A stretch of DNA of 64,000 nt from Allorhizobium ampelinum S4. GTDB lineage: Bacteria; Pseudomonadota; Alphaproteobacteria; Rhizobiales; Rhizobiaceae. The DNA lies in NCBI RefSeq assembly GCF_000016285.1, contig NC_011989.1:871001-935000 (forward strand), in the 5' to 3' direction. The notes under the pieces are model-generated. The model ran no database searches and was not told the DNA's origin. It was given only the letters and a program-made list of their open reading frames with translations. The position numbers and the translations under genes are program-made. This document shows positions 38,909-49,141 of the stretch, in pieces (the stretch's first letter is position 1; each line of letters begins with the position of its first letter).

Positions 38909-39171
38909 GCCAGTATCCTCGGTCTAAAGGTCACGCCCGGTCTAAAGTTTCATGGCCGCCACAATGATTCAGAGTCTTGCCGATGCCTTGCTGAAAATTG
39001 CAACAAAGCACGTGCTAGCTGATCGATTTTTTGCCACGCCGCTGGTATAGACCATCGCCAACCGATAAGGAAAGGCTGATTGCGGGAGATTTTCCTGTTT
39101 CCAGACCGCATTTTCCACGCGGTGAGACGAAGTCATGATGCAGAAGGTGTGACCCGGTGTTTCAATCTATA

Positions 39172-39843
39172 ATGCGCGGCTCGTCCGCCTCATCTCAGGT
39201 TAATAATTTGGCTCAGGTTAATAAGTCGGCTCTGGTCATTGTTCCGGTCCTGGCGGTTTTTCTGGCCGGTTGCAATACCAGCGGCTCCGGGGCCGGCTCC
39301 AGTTCTGGCGCCAGTGGAGGCAGCCTGTTCAGCTCCAATGCCACGACATCGGTCTCTGGTGCAGCCACGGCTGGCGCCCCGGCGGCGTCTTCCGGCGCTG
39401 TGGTCCAGGCCGTCTGCCCTAAGATCTCCCTGCGTGATGGCACGTCCTTCTACCGCACCTATGCCAAGTCGGGTTCCAAGGACCCGCAGGATGTGGTGTT
39501 CCAGGCCTCGCTTGCCGAAACCACCCGCGCCTGCACCCAGTCCGACACCACGCTGACCGTCAAGGTCCAGGTGGCCGGACGGCTGGTCGCCGGGCCGCAA
39601 GGTCATGCCGGATCGATCAACATGCCGATCCGGGTTGCCGTCGTCGATGGCGATACGGTGGTGTCCTCGGAACTGGTGCCGTTTACCGCCAACCTCGCCA
39701 GCGCCGATCAGCCGGCTCAGTTCCTGTTTAGCCGCGATATCACCATGGCTGCCAATGCCACGGCGGCGACGCAGATCTTTGTCGGCTTCGATGAAGGTCC
39801 GGCCAAGACCACAGGCAAGCCTTCCGGCAAAAAGCGTAAATAA
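39172..39843 (+). CDS. Putative exported lipoprotein
   Basis: From ATG at 39172 the protein has 223 residues. A lipobox LAGC ends at Cys34 after the hydrophobic stretch SALVIVPVLAVFLAG. A Ser/Gly/Ala-rich linker (about 37-75) follows, then a domain with VCPKISLRDGTSFYRTYAKSGSKDP and a beta-rich remainder, ending in a lysine-rich tail. It resembles conserved rhizobial hypothetical lipoproteins, with no known function. A GTG five codons upstream could be the start instead. The first codons contain a 13-bp direct repeat. Confidence 0.7.
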   Translation: MRGSSASSQVNNLAQVNKSALVIVPVLAVFLAGCNTSGSGAGSSSGASGGSLFSSNATTSVSGAATAGAPAASSGAVVQAVCPKISLRDGTSFYRTYAKSGSKDPQDVVFQASLAETTRACTQSDTTLTVKVQVAGRLVAGPQGHAGSINMPIRVAVVDGDTVVSSELVPFTANLASADQPAQFLFSRDITMAANATAATQIFVGFDEGPAKTTGKPSGKKRK

Positions 39844-39890
39844 GCCTGTCGTGACGCGGCAATAATGGGTCTTGCATCAATGAGTCCGGC

Positions 39891-40817
39891 ATGAGGGTGA
39901 CGGTCATTCGCAATCCTGTGGCGGGCGGTGCTCACGCATGGCCTGCCACGGCCCGTGCCCTTGCGGAGATTTTTCCCGGCTATTCGCTGGTCGAAACCGT
40001 CAAGGGCATGACGGGTCCCCAGGTGCGTGCCGCCGTCACGCCGGAAACCGATCTGGTGCTGGTGGTGGGTGGCGATGGCACGGTTGGCCAGGCCGTGGAT
40101 GGGCTGCTGACGTCGCTTTATCCGAAAACCGCCTTTGCCTTCTTGCCGGGTGGCACGGGCGCGGATTTTTCCCGTAATTTCGATTGGCCCGCAACCATTG
40201 AGCGCCAATTGCAGGCGATTGCTACGGCCGCCCCGCGCCGTATCGATGTCGGAGTTCTGCAAAGCCATGTGGGCGGTGGCGAGGTGAAGACCACGCACTT
40301 CGTCAATGTCTCCAGTACCGGCGTCTCGGGTGAGATCGTCGCGGCGATCGAGGCAAACCGTGGACCCTCGCGTCTGCCGGCTTTCCTGCGCTACCGGCTG
40401 ATGTCATTGGGGCGCATCGCCCGCTACAAGGGAGCGGCCCTGCGCATTTCGGTGGATGGAAGATGCGTTTATGACGGCGCGGTTCTTGTGGCCGCCGTTA
40501 CCAATGGCAGTTGGTTTGGCGCCGGAGTGCGCGCCGCGCCGCAGGCTTTGCTGGACGATGGCCAGCTCGATCTGGTCTTTGCACGCCATTGCGGCGCCAT
40601 TGGCAATCTGAAGATCTTTGCGGCTTTCGCCAATGGCAGTCCGGCGAATTCGTCCGCGATCAAGACCCATCGCGGCCAGGTGATCGACATCGAGCCGCAC
40701 GGCAAGATCCCCATGGCCGAGGCCGATGGCGAAGTGATCAGGCCTGGCGCATTGCGCTTCAGCATTCTGCCGCAAGCGCTCACCGTTCGCCTCCCGCCAG
40801 CAGTGGCGCCTGGGTGA
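39891..40817 (+). CDS. Diacylglycerol/lipid kinase family protein
   Basis: The protein has 308 residues. GGDGT at 60-64 is the nucleotide-binding motif, and FLPGGTGADFSRNF (84-97) is the second conserved loop of the DAGK/YegS family. A C-terminal beta-sandwich domain contains GAGVRAAPQALLDDGQLDLVF. Family members phosphorylate diacylglycerol, phosphatidylglycerol or sphingoid bases at the membrane. The start at 39891 has only a weak ribosome site. It follows the lipoprotein gene after 47 bp. Confidence 0.9.
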   Translation: MRVTVIRNPVAGGAHAWPATARALAEIFPGYSLVETVKGMTGPQVRAAVTPETDLVLVVGGDGTVGQAVDGLLTSLYPKTAFAFLPGGTGADFSRNFDWPATIERQLQAIATAAPRRIDVGVLQSHVGGGEVKTTHFVNVSSTGVSGEIVAAIEANRGPSRLPAFLRYRLMSLGRIARYKGAALRISVDGRCVYDGAVLVAAVTNGSWFGAGVRAAPQALLDDGQLDLVFARHCGAIGNLKIFAAFANGSPANSSAIKTHRGQVIDIEPHGKIPMAEADGEVIRPGALRFSILPQALTVRLPPAVAPG

Positions 40818-40854
40818 ATGAGCGCAGGCGCTTTCAAAATGCTGGAAGCGAGCT

Positions 40855-41544
40855 TTAGATCACATGGTCCCATTCGGCCATGGCGTCTATGACCGCTGGC
40901 AGGTCCATCATTCGGGCGATCACGGTTTCGGCCCCGGCTTCGGTCAGGCGGTCGGCATGGGAGGGGTAGGTGTGGGAGGCGCCGGTAAAGCCGACAACCC
41001 GCATTCCAGCGGCGCGGGCGGCATGGATGCCATGCACGCTGTCTTCCACCACCACGCAATTTTGCGGCTTGACGTTGAACTGGGCGGCGCCATGCAGATA
41101 GATATCCGGCTTCGGCTTGACCCGATCCGCGCCGAGATCCTTGGCGGAATAGACATGCGGCGCGAAAAACTCCTTGAGGCCGACCTTGGTCAGCATCATG
41201 TCCAGCCGCTGTGACGAGGAATTGGAGCAAATGCAGCGCGGCCCCTGCAGACGTGACAGGGCGTAGGTGACTCCTTCCACCAGCTTGACCTCGCGGGCCA
41301 GCCGCTGGTCCAGCAGGGCTTCCGATTTGTCGATCAGGCTGGCCGAGAGCGGAATATCCACTTCCTTCTCGATGGTCATCAGGATGTTTTTCCAGGTCAT
41401 GCCGGAAAAACGCTCACCCATTTCCTCGACTGAAATCGGATAGCCTGCCTCGGTCAGCAGCTTGGATTCCACCTTTGCGGCAATGATTTCGGAATCGACG
41501 AGCACGCCGTCACAATCGAAAAGGGTGAGGTCGAAGCCAGCCAT
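40855..41544 (-). CDS. HAD-superfamily hydrolase, subfamily IA
   Basis: The protein has 229 residues. Motif I FDCDGVLVDSE starts at residue 9 with Asp10 and Asp12; SNSSSQRLD is motif II, RVKPKPDIYLHGA holds the Lys of motif III, and VVEDSVHGIHAARAAGM motif IV. The substrate is probably a sugar phosphate or phosphoglycolate-like compound. It is convergent with the lipid kinase and divergent from the GntR gene. An upstream in-frame extension to 41670 lacks family resemblance. Confidence 0.9.
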   Translation of the reverse strand: MAGFDLTLFDCDGVLVDSEIIAAKVESKLLTEAGYPISVEEMGERFSGMTWKNILMTIEKEVDIPLSASLIDKSEALLDQRLAREVKLVEGVTYALSRLQGPRCICSNSSSQRLDMMLTKVGLKEFFAPHVYSAKDLGADRVKPKPDIYLHGAAQFNVKPQNCVVVEDSVHGIHAARAAGMRVVGFTGASHTYPSHADRLTEAGAETVIARMMDLPAVIDAMAEWDHVI

Positions 41545-41698
41545 GCACATCATATCCTGTTGTCGGGGGAAATGCCTGACTACACGATATGGCGGTAAAG
41601 AACAATTGCGCAGATCTGCCGAATGTTCTTGGCCCAGATGTTCAGGGCAGATCTGCGTATCTCTCGACAAATTTGCCCCTTAAGCCTAATCAGGAGAC

Positions 41699-42367
41699 AT
41701 GAGCAAAGCCAAGGACGACACTATAGCCGCGAGGATTGCCCGCGTGTTGGCGCAACGCATCGTGCATGGAGACTTGCAGCCCGGCATTCGGCTGGCACAG
41801 GACCATATTGCCGAGGAGTTTTCGGTAAGCCAGGTGCCGGTGCGGGAGGCCTTCCGGCGTCTGGAGGCGCAGGGCCTCGTCATCAGTCTGCCGCGCCGCG
41901 GGGTCCGGGTGGCGAGTTTCGATCTGAAACAGGTGCGTGAAGTGGCGGAAATGCGCGCTGCACTTGAAGTGCTGGCGCTGAAGCATGCCGCTCCGCATCT
42001 GACGCCCGCGCTGCTAGACGAAGCGGAGGCCGCGACCTCCGCCTGCGATCGCGCCGACAATGTCGAGGATTGGGAGGCGGCCAATCGACGCTTTCACCGG
42101 CTGATCGTTTCCACCTGCGATATGCCGCGCCTGTTGACCGCCATCGACGACCTGCATGCGGTCAGCGCTCATTTCCTGCTGGCAGGCTGGCAAAGTGGCT
42201 GGGAGCGCCGCACCGATCATGACCATCGCGCCATCCTGGATGCCTTGCGCCGCAATGCCGTTGGTGAGGCGACAGCCATCCTGGAGCGGCATGTGCAGTG
42301 GATTGGCCGGGCGCCCGCGCCGCGCCGCGGTGAGCCGCAGCCGGAGCGTTTTGCGATTGTCGGATGA
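41699..42367 (+). CDS. GntR-family transcriptional regulator (FadR/FCD subgroup)
   Basis: The protein has 222 residues. The winged helix is at about 8-72 (IVHGDLQPGIRLAQDHIAEEFSVSQVPVREAFRRLEAQGLV, then RRGVRVASF). A C-terminal all-helical FCD ligand domain contains EVAEMRAALEVLAL, NRRFHRLIV and DHRAILDAL with the metal-binding Asp/His set. AGGAG lies just before the ATG. Such regulators sense small carboxylates or sugars. No obvious target operon is adjacent, and the downstream DUF1284 gene could be cotranscribed. Confidence 0.93.
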   Translation: MSKAKDDTIAARIARVLAQRIVHGDLQPGIRLAQDHIAEEFSVSQVPVREAFRRLEAQGLVISLPRRGVRVASFDLKQVREVAEMRAALEVLALKHAAPHLTPALLDEAEAATSACDRADNVEDWEAANRRFHRLIVSTCDMPRLLTAIDDLHAVSAHFLLAGWQSGWERRTDHDHRAILDALRRNAVGEATAILERHVQWIGRAPAPRRGEPQPERFAIVG

Positions 42368-42472
42368 TGAGGCGTGAGCGCGCAAAAACGGTCGGTAAAA
42401 ACGACAAACGTGTTGATCAGGCGGAAAAGCCCAGCCCAACCTATAAAGCCCAACGAATGAAGGATTAATGCC

Positions 42473-42904
42473 ATGACGGTGCGGTTGCGCGGTCATCATC
42501 TGCTCTGCATGCTGACCTTTGTCGGTGAAGGCTATACTGCCGATTTCGTCGCCAATTATCGCCGCGTCGCAGCGCGGTTGACCGAGGGCGAAACCATTGA
42601 GATCGTCGATGGCCCCGACGATCTCTGTCAGCCCTTGACCCATTCGGAAACGGCTCATTGTTTCCGCGACAGTGTGCTGGAGCGCGACCGGAAAGCCAAG
42701 GATGCCGTGGCCCAGTTGCTGTCTCGCCCGGTGGCGACCGGCACGGTCATCACCCCGGATGCCACCCTGCTGGCGCGGCTGCGGGCCGCCTTTGCCACGG
42801 GCTCGGTGCGGTCTGCCTGTCATGATTGCGAATGGTCGTCGCTCTGCGATGGCATAGCGGCTGAGGGCTACGGCGGAGCGTTGGTGAATCCGCCCGCGGC
42901 TTGA
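42473..42904 (+). CDS. DUF1284 cysteine-rich protein
   Basis: The protein has 143 residues. It starts MTVRLRGHHLLCMLTFVGEGY, the DUF1284 signature, and contains six cysteines at 12, 52, 63, 116, 119 and 125. The cluster CHDCEWSSLC near the end and the early HHLLC suggest a bound metal or iron-sulfur cluster. No function is known for the family. AAGGA precedes the start. It stands between the GntR regulator and ccrM, all on the plus strand, with 105-bp and 184-bp gaps. Confidence 0.82.
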   Translation: MTVRLRGHHLLCMLTFVGEGYTADFVANYRRVAARLTEGETIEIVDGPDDLCQPLTHSETAHCFRDSVLERDRKAKDAVAQLLSRPVATGTVITPDATLLARLRAAFATGSVRSACHDCEWSSLCDGIAAEGYGGALVNPPAA

Positions 42905-43019
42905 TCGCCCATCTCGGGATCATCCGTCCTCGAATTCCCTGGCCGTTGAGACCCGACAAGAGGCAATCTGGCTGCCGACCTGAAATTGCATGGAAATTTA
43001 AGCTCACCGTTCAGCATTT

Positions 43020-44222
<1,203 letters not shown>

Positions 44223-44558
44223 GTTTATCGTGTCGGGTCGGCGCATTGTCTGCCGCCGTTACGATTTCTTAATCATCGGCGCCGATGCTGACTATCTTCG
44301 TCGGTTTTTGTATTCAGTCCCGATGAAAGTGACAATGCCCGGCACGGTTTCCGCGCCGGGCATTTTGGCCTTGCCTCAAGTACGCAGGTTGTAATTTTTA
44401 TGATAGGTCTAGGTTGTGATATCTTCAAGTTGCAGATGTGCGGATAATATAAATTAGATATCTAGTTATAAACACTTAGCGGTTATTTTCGAAGCACTAA
44501 ACAGGTTCGGACAAGTCTGCCGCTTTATTTCCCATCTTCAACAGATGGGAGACGGGTT
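44223..44558. other. Intergenic region between ccrM and the first GT41 gene
   Basis: A 336-bp gap. It contains the ccrM-side terminator at 44334-44364; the last 160 bp are AT-rich (GATAATATAAATTAGATATC and similar) and presumably hold the promoter of the GT41 gene. No small gene could be supported. Confidence 0.5.
44334..44364 (+). terminator. Rho-independent terminator after ccrM
   Basis: AATGCCCGGC (44334-44343) and GCCGGGCATT (44355-44364) form a perfect 10-bp stem around an 11-nt loop; the stem ends in TTTT. It lies 112 bp after ccrM. Confidence 0.8.
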
Positions 44559-46415
44559 TTGGCGGCTTTATACAGGCAGGCACTGGAGCAATACGGGGAG
44601 GGCGCCTATGAGGCGGCCTTGACCACCGTTTCGCGCCTGTTGCAAGCCGAACGAAGCAATGCCGACGCCCATATTCTCGCCGCCACCGTGCATGAGCGTC
44701 TCGGCAATCGTCTTGAGGCGGCCGGACTGTTTGAGCGTGTGATTGCGCTTACACCCACGCGCAAACGTGATGTCGCTTTTCGCGCCTGCTCTCATTATCT
44801 TGAATCCGGTCACGACGATCTGGCTCTACGTGCCTTGCTGGCGCTGCACCGCTATATGCCTGACGATGTCGATGCGAATCATTCGATTTGCAGCCTTTAC
44901 CGCGAAGCGGGCCGCTATCCGGAGGCGCTACCCTATGCGCTTAAGCTGGTAACGATTGGCCGCGATTTCGACAATTGGTTGAATGCAGGCATGGTGCTGC
45001 TGGGGGCAGGGCAAGCGGAACAAGCATTTGTCGTGCTGAAAGCGGCCTACAACGCCCGTCCGACGGAACGGCTGGCGCTGACAGAGTTGTTCTGGTGCGC
45101 CATGAACCTTTGCGATTTCGAGCTGGCCACGCGGCTACAGGGGGAGCTTGAGGCTGCCTATGCTGCGGATGGCGCGGTTCTGGACATTCGCGAAAACGTC
45201 TTCCGGGCGCTGCAATGGTCTGGCGATGAGGCCTATCATGTCCTGAGTGCGATCCGGACGGGGGAGAAGCATCGAGGCACGGTTGCTCTACGGCGGCCTT
45301 ATAAGGCCCGGTCCGGGCAAAGGCTGAGGGTCGGCTATGTCTCAGCGGATTTATACCAGCATGCGACGCTCTCGCTTTTAACCGGCGTGATCGAAAACCA
45401 TGATCGCGACCGTTTTGAGATTTTCGGCATTTGCCATACCGCAGCCAAGAACCGCAAGGGCATGCTGCGCCAACGTTTCCTTGAGGCCATCGATCACTAT
45501 GTCGACATTCTTGACTTGGATGACGATCAGGCCGCTGCCGCCATACGGCAGCTTGATCTCGATATTCTGATCGACCTCAAGGGATTTACTTTCGAGAACC
45601 GGCTGGGGATTTTCTGCCGCCGCCCGGCCCCTGTGCAGGTGGCCTATCTCGGCTTTCCAGGCAGTGTCGTCGGGGTTGGCATTGATTATGCCATTGCCGA
45701 TTCCATTGTTGCCCCGCCATCGTCGGACCCGTTCTATGCCGAGAAAATCTTTCGGCTGCCCAATAGCTACCAGTGCAATGACAATAGCCGTGAAAAGGTG
45801 ATGCGCGACGGCCCGCGCAGCCTTCACGGCTTGCCGGAACAGGGTGTGGTGTTCTGTTCTTTCAATCAAGCGGTGAAAATTCGATATCAGGTGTTCAAAA
45901 CCTGGATGGAAATCCTGAAATCGGTTGATGGGTCGGTGCTTTGGCTGATTGATATGCTACCAGTGACGCGAGACAATCTTCGCGCCGCAGCTGTCCGGCT
46001 GGGAGTGGCGCCGGAGAGATTGATTTTTGCGCCGAAAAAACCGCTCTCGGAGCATTTGCGCCGGTTGCCTTATGCTGATATCGCCCTTGATACCGGGCCT
46101 TGTAACGGCCATACGACCACGGCGGATGCCCTTTGGGCCGGGGTGCCGGTTCTGACCTGGAAAGGCACGAATTTTGCCGGACGCGTCAGCGAAAGTCTTT
46201 TGAGTGCCGTTGGCTTGACCGAGCTGGTCGCCGACGATCTTACCGAATTCGGCCGCCTGGCGGTCGAACTGGCGCAGGATGAGGTCCGCCAATCTCACCT
46301 GCGCCAGAACCTCCTTCAAGCCCGTGATACCGCGCCGCTGTTTGATACCCCCCGCTTCACCCGCGATTTCGAAGCGGCATTGGTGGCGATTTGCGTGGAT
46401 GCCGCCAAGGGTTGA
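44559..46415 (+). CDS. TPR-containing O-GlcNAc-transferase-like glycosyltransferase (GT41), copy 1
   Basis: The protein has 618 residues from a TTG start preceded by GGGAGACGGG. Residues about 1-230 are helical TPR-like repeats (AEQAFVVLKAAYNARP and similar), and the rest is the GT-B catalytic part of GT41. Landmarks shared with eukaryotic OGT are the active-site His region YVSADLYQHATLS, LGFPGSVVGVGIDYAIAD, CSFNQAVKI with the UDP-binding Lys, and CNGHTTTADALWAGVPVLTW with GHTT at 517-520. It should transfer a sugar from a nucleotide donor to a protein acceptor in the cytoplasm. Acceptor and sugar are unknown. A paralogue lies 0.7 kb downstream. Confidence 0.88.
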   Translation: MAALYRQALEQYGEGAYEAALTTVSRLLQAERSNADAHILAATVHERLGNRLEAAGLFERVIALTPTRKRDVAFRACSHYLESGHDDLALRALLALHRYMPDDVDANHSICSLYREAGRYPEALPYALKLVTIGRDFDNWLNAGMVLLGAGQAEQAFVVLKAAYNARPTERLALTELFWCAMNLCDFELATRLQGELEAAYAADGAVLDIRENVFRALQWSGDEAYHVLSAIRTGEKHRGTVALRRPYKARSGQRLRVGYVSADLYQHATLSLLTGVIENHDRDRFEIFGICHTAAKNRKGMLRQRFLEAIDHYVDILDLDDDQAAAAIRQLDLDILIDLKGFTFENRLGIFCRRPAPVQVAYLGFPGSVVGVGIDYAIADSIVAPPSSDPFYAEKIFRLPNSYQCNDNSREKVMRDGPRSLHGLPEQGVVFCSFNQAVKIRYQVFKTWMEILKSVDGSVLWLIDMLPVTRDNLRAAAVRLGVAPERLIFAPKKPLSEHLRRLPYADIALDTGPCNGHTTTADALWAGVPVLTWKGTNFAGRVSESLLSAVGLTELVADDLTEFGRLAVELAQDEVRQSHLRQNLLQARDTAPLFDTPRFTRDFEAALVAICVDAAKG

Positions 46416-46494
46416 TCCGGGTGAATCATCACGGTAAACGATGATTATGGCGCGCAATCTGGCATGGTATAAAGCGCGATAACGCGGGAGGCGG

Positions 46495-47103
46495 ATGATG
46501 ACCATTACCACGCTGCAACAGCTGGAAGCCCTCTATGGCACAGTGAAGGAGACGTCACTTGCCAAGGAAATCGATTATCTGAACGATGATTACGCCGCCT
46601 TCGTTAGCGCTTCGCCTTTCATCCTGCTCGCTACAGTCGGCGCTGATGGCACCGATTGCTCGCCCAAGGGCGATGCGCCTGGCTTCGTGGCAATTCTTGA
46701 CCGCAAGACACTGGCCATCCCCGACCGCCCTGGCAACAATCGCATCGATAACCTGAAGAACATCATCGAAGACGGTCGGACATCTGTGCTGTTTCTCATC
46801 CCCGGCGTCGGCGAAACGCTGAGGGTCAATGGCCGGGCTACGATCAGCGCCGACCCGGACCTGCTGGCCCGCTTTGCCGTCGATGGAAAGCTGCCGAAAA
46901 GCGTGATTTTGCTTGCCATCGACAGCGTCTATTTCCACTGCGCCAAGGCCATTCTCCGCTCAAATCTCTGGGACACCTCCCGCTATGTCGAGCGGTCCAC
47001 CCTGCCATCACCCGGCCAGATCCTGAAAAACATCGTCAACGGCTTCGATGGCGAAGCCTATGACCAGGAATTGCCCGAGCGGTCGAGGAAGAGCCTGTAT
47101 TGA
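46495..47103 (+). CDS. Pyridoxamine 5'-phosphate oxidase-like flavoprotein (PPOX class)
   Basis: The protein has 202 residues, matching the FMN-dependent PPOX family of the MSMEG_1061 type. The split-barrel core is ASPFILLATVGADGTDCSPKGDAPGFVAILDRKTLAIPDRPGNNRIDNLKNI, followed by LFLIPGVGETLRVNGRATI and the tail DTSRYVERSTLPSPGQIL. Such proteins reduce or bind small substrates using FMN, F420 or haem; none can be assigned. GGGAGG precedes the ATG pair at 46495/46498. It is enclosed by two GT41 genes on the same strand, with gaps of 79 and 25 bp. Confidence 0.87.
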   Translation: MMTITTLQQLEALYGTVKETSLAKEIDYLNDDYAAFVSASPFILLATVGADGTDCSPKGDAPGFVAILDRKTLAIPDRPGNNRIDNLKNIIEDGRTSVLFLIPGVGETLRVNGRATISADPDLLARFAVDGKLPKSVILLAIDSVYFHCAKAILRSNLWDTSRYVERSTLPSPGQILKNIVNGFDGEAYDQELPERSRKSLY

Positions 47104-47128
47104 TCCTCGGTAGAGTTTTCAGAAAGCC

Positions 47129-48829
47129 ATGACCTTGGATGCTGCCGATAAAGTCACTTCATCCTATGCCCAGGGTCTGTTTCAACATGCCCTCGATGAA
47201 TTTGCCGCACTCTTGCCGCCTGCCAGGCAAGATCCGCGAATGATCATCATGGCTGCCCAATGCCATTATCGGCTTGGGCATTTCGAGACGGCGGCGGATC
47301 ATTATACTCTTGCAGCGGACCTCGTTGCCACTGATGGCATAAGGCTGAACAAAGTTGCATTCGAACTCTATAAAAAGGCCGGGCATACTGAAAAAGCCTT
47401 TGCCTCAGCCGAACGCATATTGCAGGTTGAGCCGAGAGACCATGCTGCCGCTATTTTTCGCCGGCATCATTTGTTCGATTTCCTAAGGTTGGATGAGCTG
47501 AAAGCTGCCAATGATGCGGCATTACCGGCAATACAGGCGGGTGATGAATTTGCCATGTCCTGCGAACTGCCGTTCAACATTCTCCACTGGTGCAGCGATG
47601 AGAGCATTCAAGCCCGTATCCTGGGCGAGGGCCGGCCAGATATATCGCCGCAGATCCGCGCAATGCGCCGGCAAAAACCACATGTCTTTGGTGACAAGAT
47701 CAGGATTGGCTATCTTTCCAACGATTTTTTCAGTTCTCATGCGACGATGATCCTGTTGCAGGGCGTGCTTGAGCGCCATGACAGAAGCCGTTTCGAGATT
47801 ATCCTCTATTGCTATTCAAACAAGGCATTGGTCGAAAGCGACAACGGATCGCGCGCCCGCATGGGGATGATCAAGCAAATCGGCGACCTGTCTGATGCGG
47901 CGGCCAGCACGATGATCCAGAATGACGACCTGGACATTCTTGTTGATCTGAAAGGCCATACCAAGGATGCCAGAATAGGTCTGGTCAATTCCGGCCTTGC
48001 GCCGATACAGGTGGCCTGGCTTGGTTTTCCGGGCAGCGGCATCGGCATAGACTGTGACTATATCATCGGCGATCCGATTGTGACGCCTCAGTCCAGCAAG
48101 CCGTTTTACCAGGAAAAGTTTTGCCGTTTGCCGGAAACCTATCAACCCAATGACAATATCAACCGGCCCTTGCCGCCAGCAGTGCCGCGAGCAGCTTTGG
48201 GCTTGCCGCAGGACAGGTTCGTTCTGGCATCCTTCAACAGCATCAAGAAACTTAGCCCGCAAACTGTTGAGGCATGGCTGAAGATCATGGCGGATCTGCC
48301 GGACAGCATCCTGTGGATCCTGTGCAGAAGCGACATTGCCAAGGACAATCTCCGGACACTGTTCGCGCGTCATGGCCTGTCAGCGGAACGACTGATTTTC
48401 ACGCCGCCACTTGCCTACCCGTATCACCTCGCCAGGCTGTCCGCAGCAGATCTTGTCCTCGACAGTTTTCCCTATTGTGGCCATACGACCACATCCGATT
48501 GCCTTTGGGCCGGAGTGCCCGTTCTGGCGCTGAAGGGCCAGAATTTCGCCTCCCGCGTTTCTGAAAGCCTGCTGACCGCCCTTGGCGTACCGGAACTGGT
48601 GGCTGCGACCGTTGATGATTACATTGCCCAGGCGCAAGACCTTGCGCACAACAGAAACCGTCTTCAAGAATTGCGCGACAGGATCGCCGCCAACCGGCAC
48701 ACCACGCCGCTGTTTGACACCGACCGCTTTACCCGCCATCTCGAAGACGCCTACTGGATGATGGTTGAGCGCGCCAAGGCCGGATTGGAGCCTGATCACA
48801 TGGATGTTCCGGCAAGGCCGTTCCCATGA
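47129..48829 (+). CDS. O-GlcNAc-transferase-like glycosyltransferase (GT41), copy 2
   Basis: The protein has 566 residues. The N-terminal 170 residues contain TPR-like helices (CHYRLGHFETAADHYTLAADL, KAGHTEKAFASAERILQVEP). The catalytic part repeats the landmarks of copy 1: YLSNDFFSSHATM, LGFPGSGIGIDCDYIIGD, ASFNSIKKL with the Lys, and YCGHTTTSDCLWAGVPVL with GHTT at 451-454. The two copies diverge clearly outside these blocks, so the duplication is old or they were acquired separately. It starts 25 bp after the PPOX gene and is probably cotranscribed. The acceptor protein is unknown. Confidence 0.88.
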   Translation: MTLDAADKVTSSYAQGLFQHALDEFAALLPPARQDPRMIIMAAQCHYRLGHFETAADHYTLAADLVATDGIRLNKVAFELYKKAGHTEKAFASAERILQVEPRDHAAAIFRRHHLFDFLRLDELKAANDAALPAIQAGDEFAMSCELPFNILHWCSDESIQARILGEGRPDISPQIRAMRRQKPHVFGDKIRIGYLSNDFFSSHATMILLQGVLERHDRSRFEIILYCYSNKALVESDNGSRARMGMIKQIGDLSDAAASTMIQNDDLDILVDLKGHTKDARIGLVNSGLAPIQVAWLGFPGSGIGIDCDYIIGDPIVTPQSSKPFYQEKFCRLPETYQPNDNINRPLPPAVPRAALGLPQDRFVLASFNSIKKLSPQTVEAWLKIMADLPDSILWILCRSDIAKDNLRTLFARHGLSAERLIFTPPLAYPYHLARLSAADLVLDSFPYCGHTTTSDCLWAGVPVLALKGQNFASRVSESLLTALGVPELVAATVDDYIAQAQDLAHNRNRLQELRDRIAANRHTTPLFDTDRFTRHLEDAYWMMVERAKAGLEPDHMDVPARPFP

Positions 48830-48854
48830 CAAGGTTTTGAGGAAATAGGCTGGA

Positions 48855-48878
48855 GATCAGGGCTATCAAGCCCTGATC
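48855..48878. repeat. Perfect 10-bp hairpin at the convergent gene ends
   Basis: GATCAGGGCT and AGCCCTGATC surround a 4-nt loop, between the second GT41 gene and the ABM-domain gene, overlapping the last codons of the latter. It is probably a bidirectional terminator, though no T-run follows. Confidence 0.5.
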
Positions 48879-49141
48879 GTATAATCCCTGGTAATACCCT
48901 GCGTCACCGTGAACCAGTTCGATGCCTTCGTGCGCTGCTGATGCGCGTCGAAAGAGGCCTTATCAACAAAGACTTCCGAAACAAGAAAACGCCCGGCGAC
49001 AGTCGGGCAGGCTTCGACGTTGAAAGATAGGCACCCCGGCTCTGCCCGCGTCAGGGCGATATGCTCAGGCAGGGCCGCCTTCACGGCTTCCAGCCGATCC
49101 TCTGTGACATCGATATAGCCGTCGAGAAACACTTTGGCCAT
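48866..49141 (-). CDS. Antibiotic biosynthesis monooxygenase (ABM) domain protein
   Basis: The protein has 91 residues of the dimeric ferredoxin-like ABM/quinol monooxygenase fold. MAKVFLDGYIDVTEDRLEAVKAALPEHIALTRAEPGCLSFNVEA and the FDAHQQRTKASNWF segment are typical. Some members oxidise quinols without cofactors; the substrate here is unknown. Its ATG overlaps the stop of the HAD gene by one base (TGATG), so the pair is translated together. Confidence 0.85.
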   Translation of the reverse strand: MAKVFLDGYIDVTEDRLEAVKAALPEHIALTRAEPGCLSFNVEACPTVAGRFLVSEVFVDKASFDAHQQRTKASNWFTVTQGITRDYTIRA

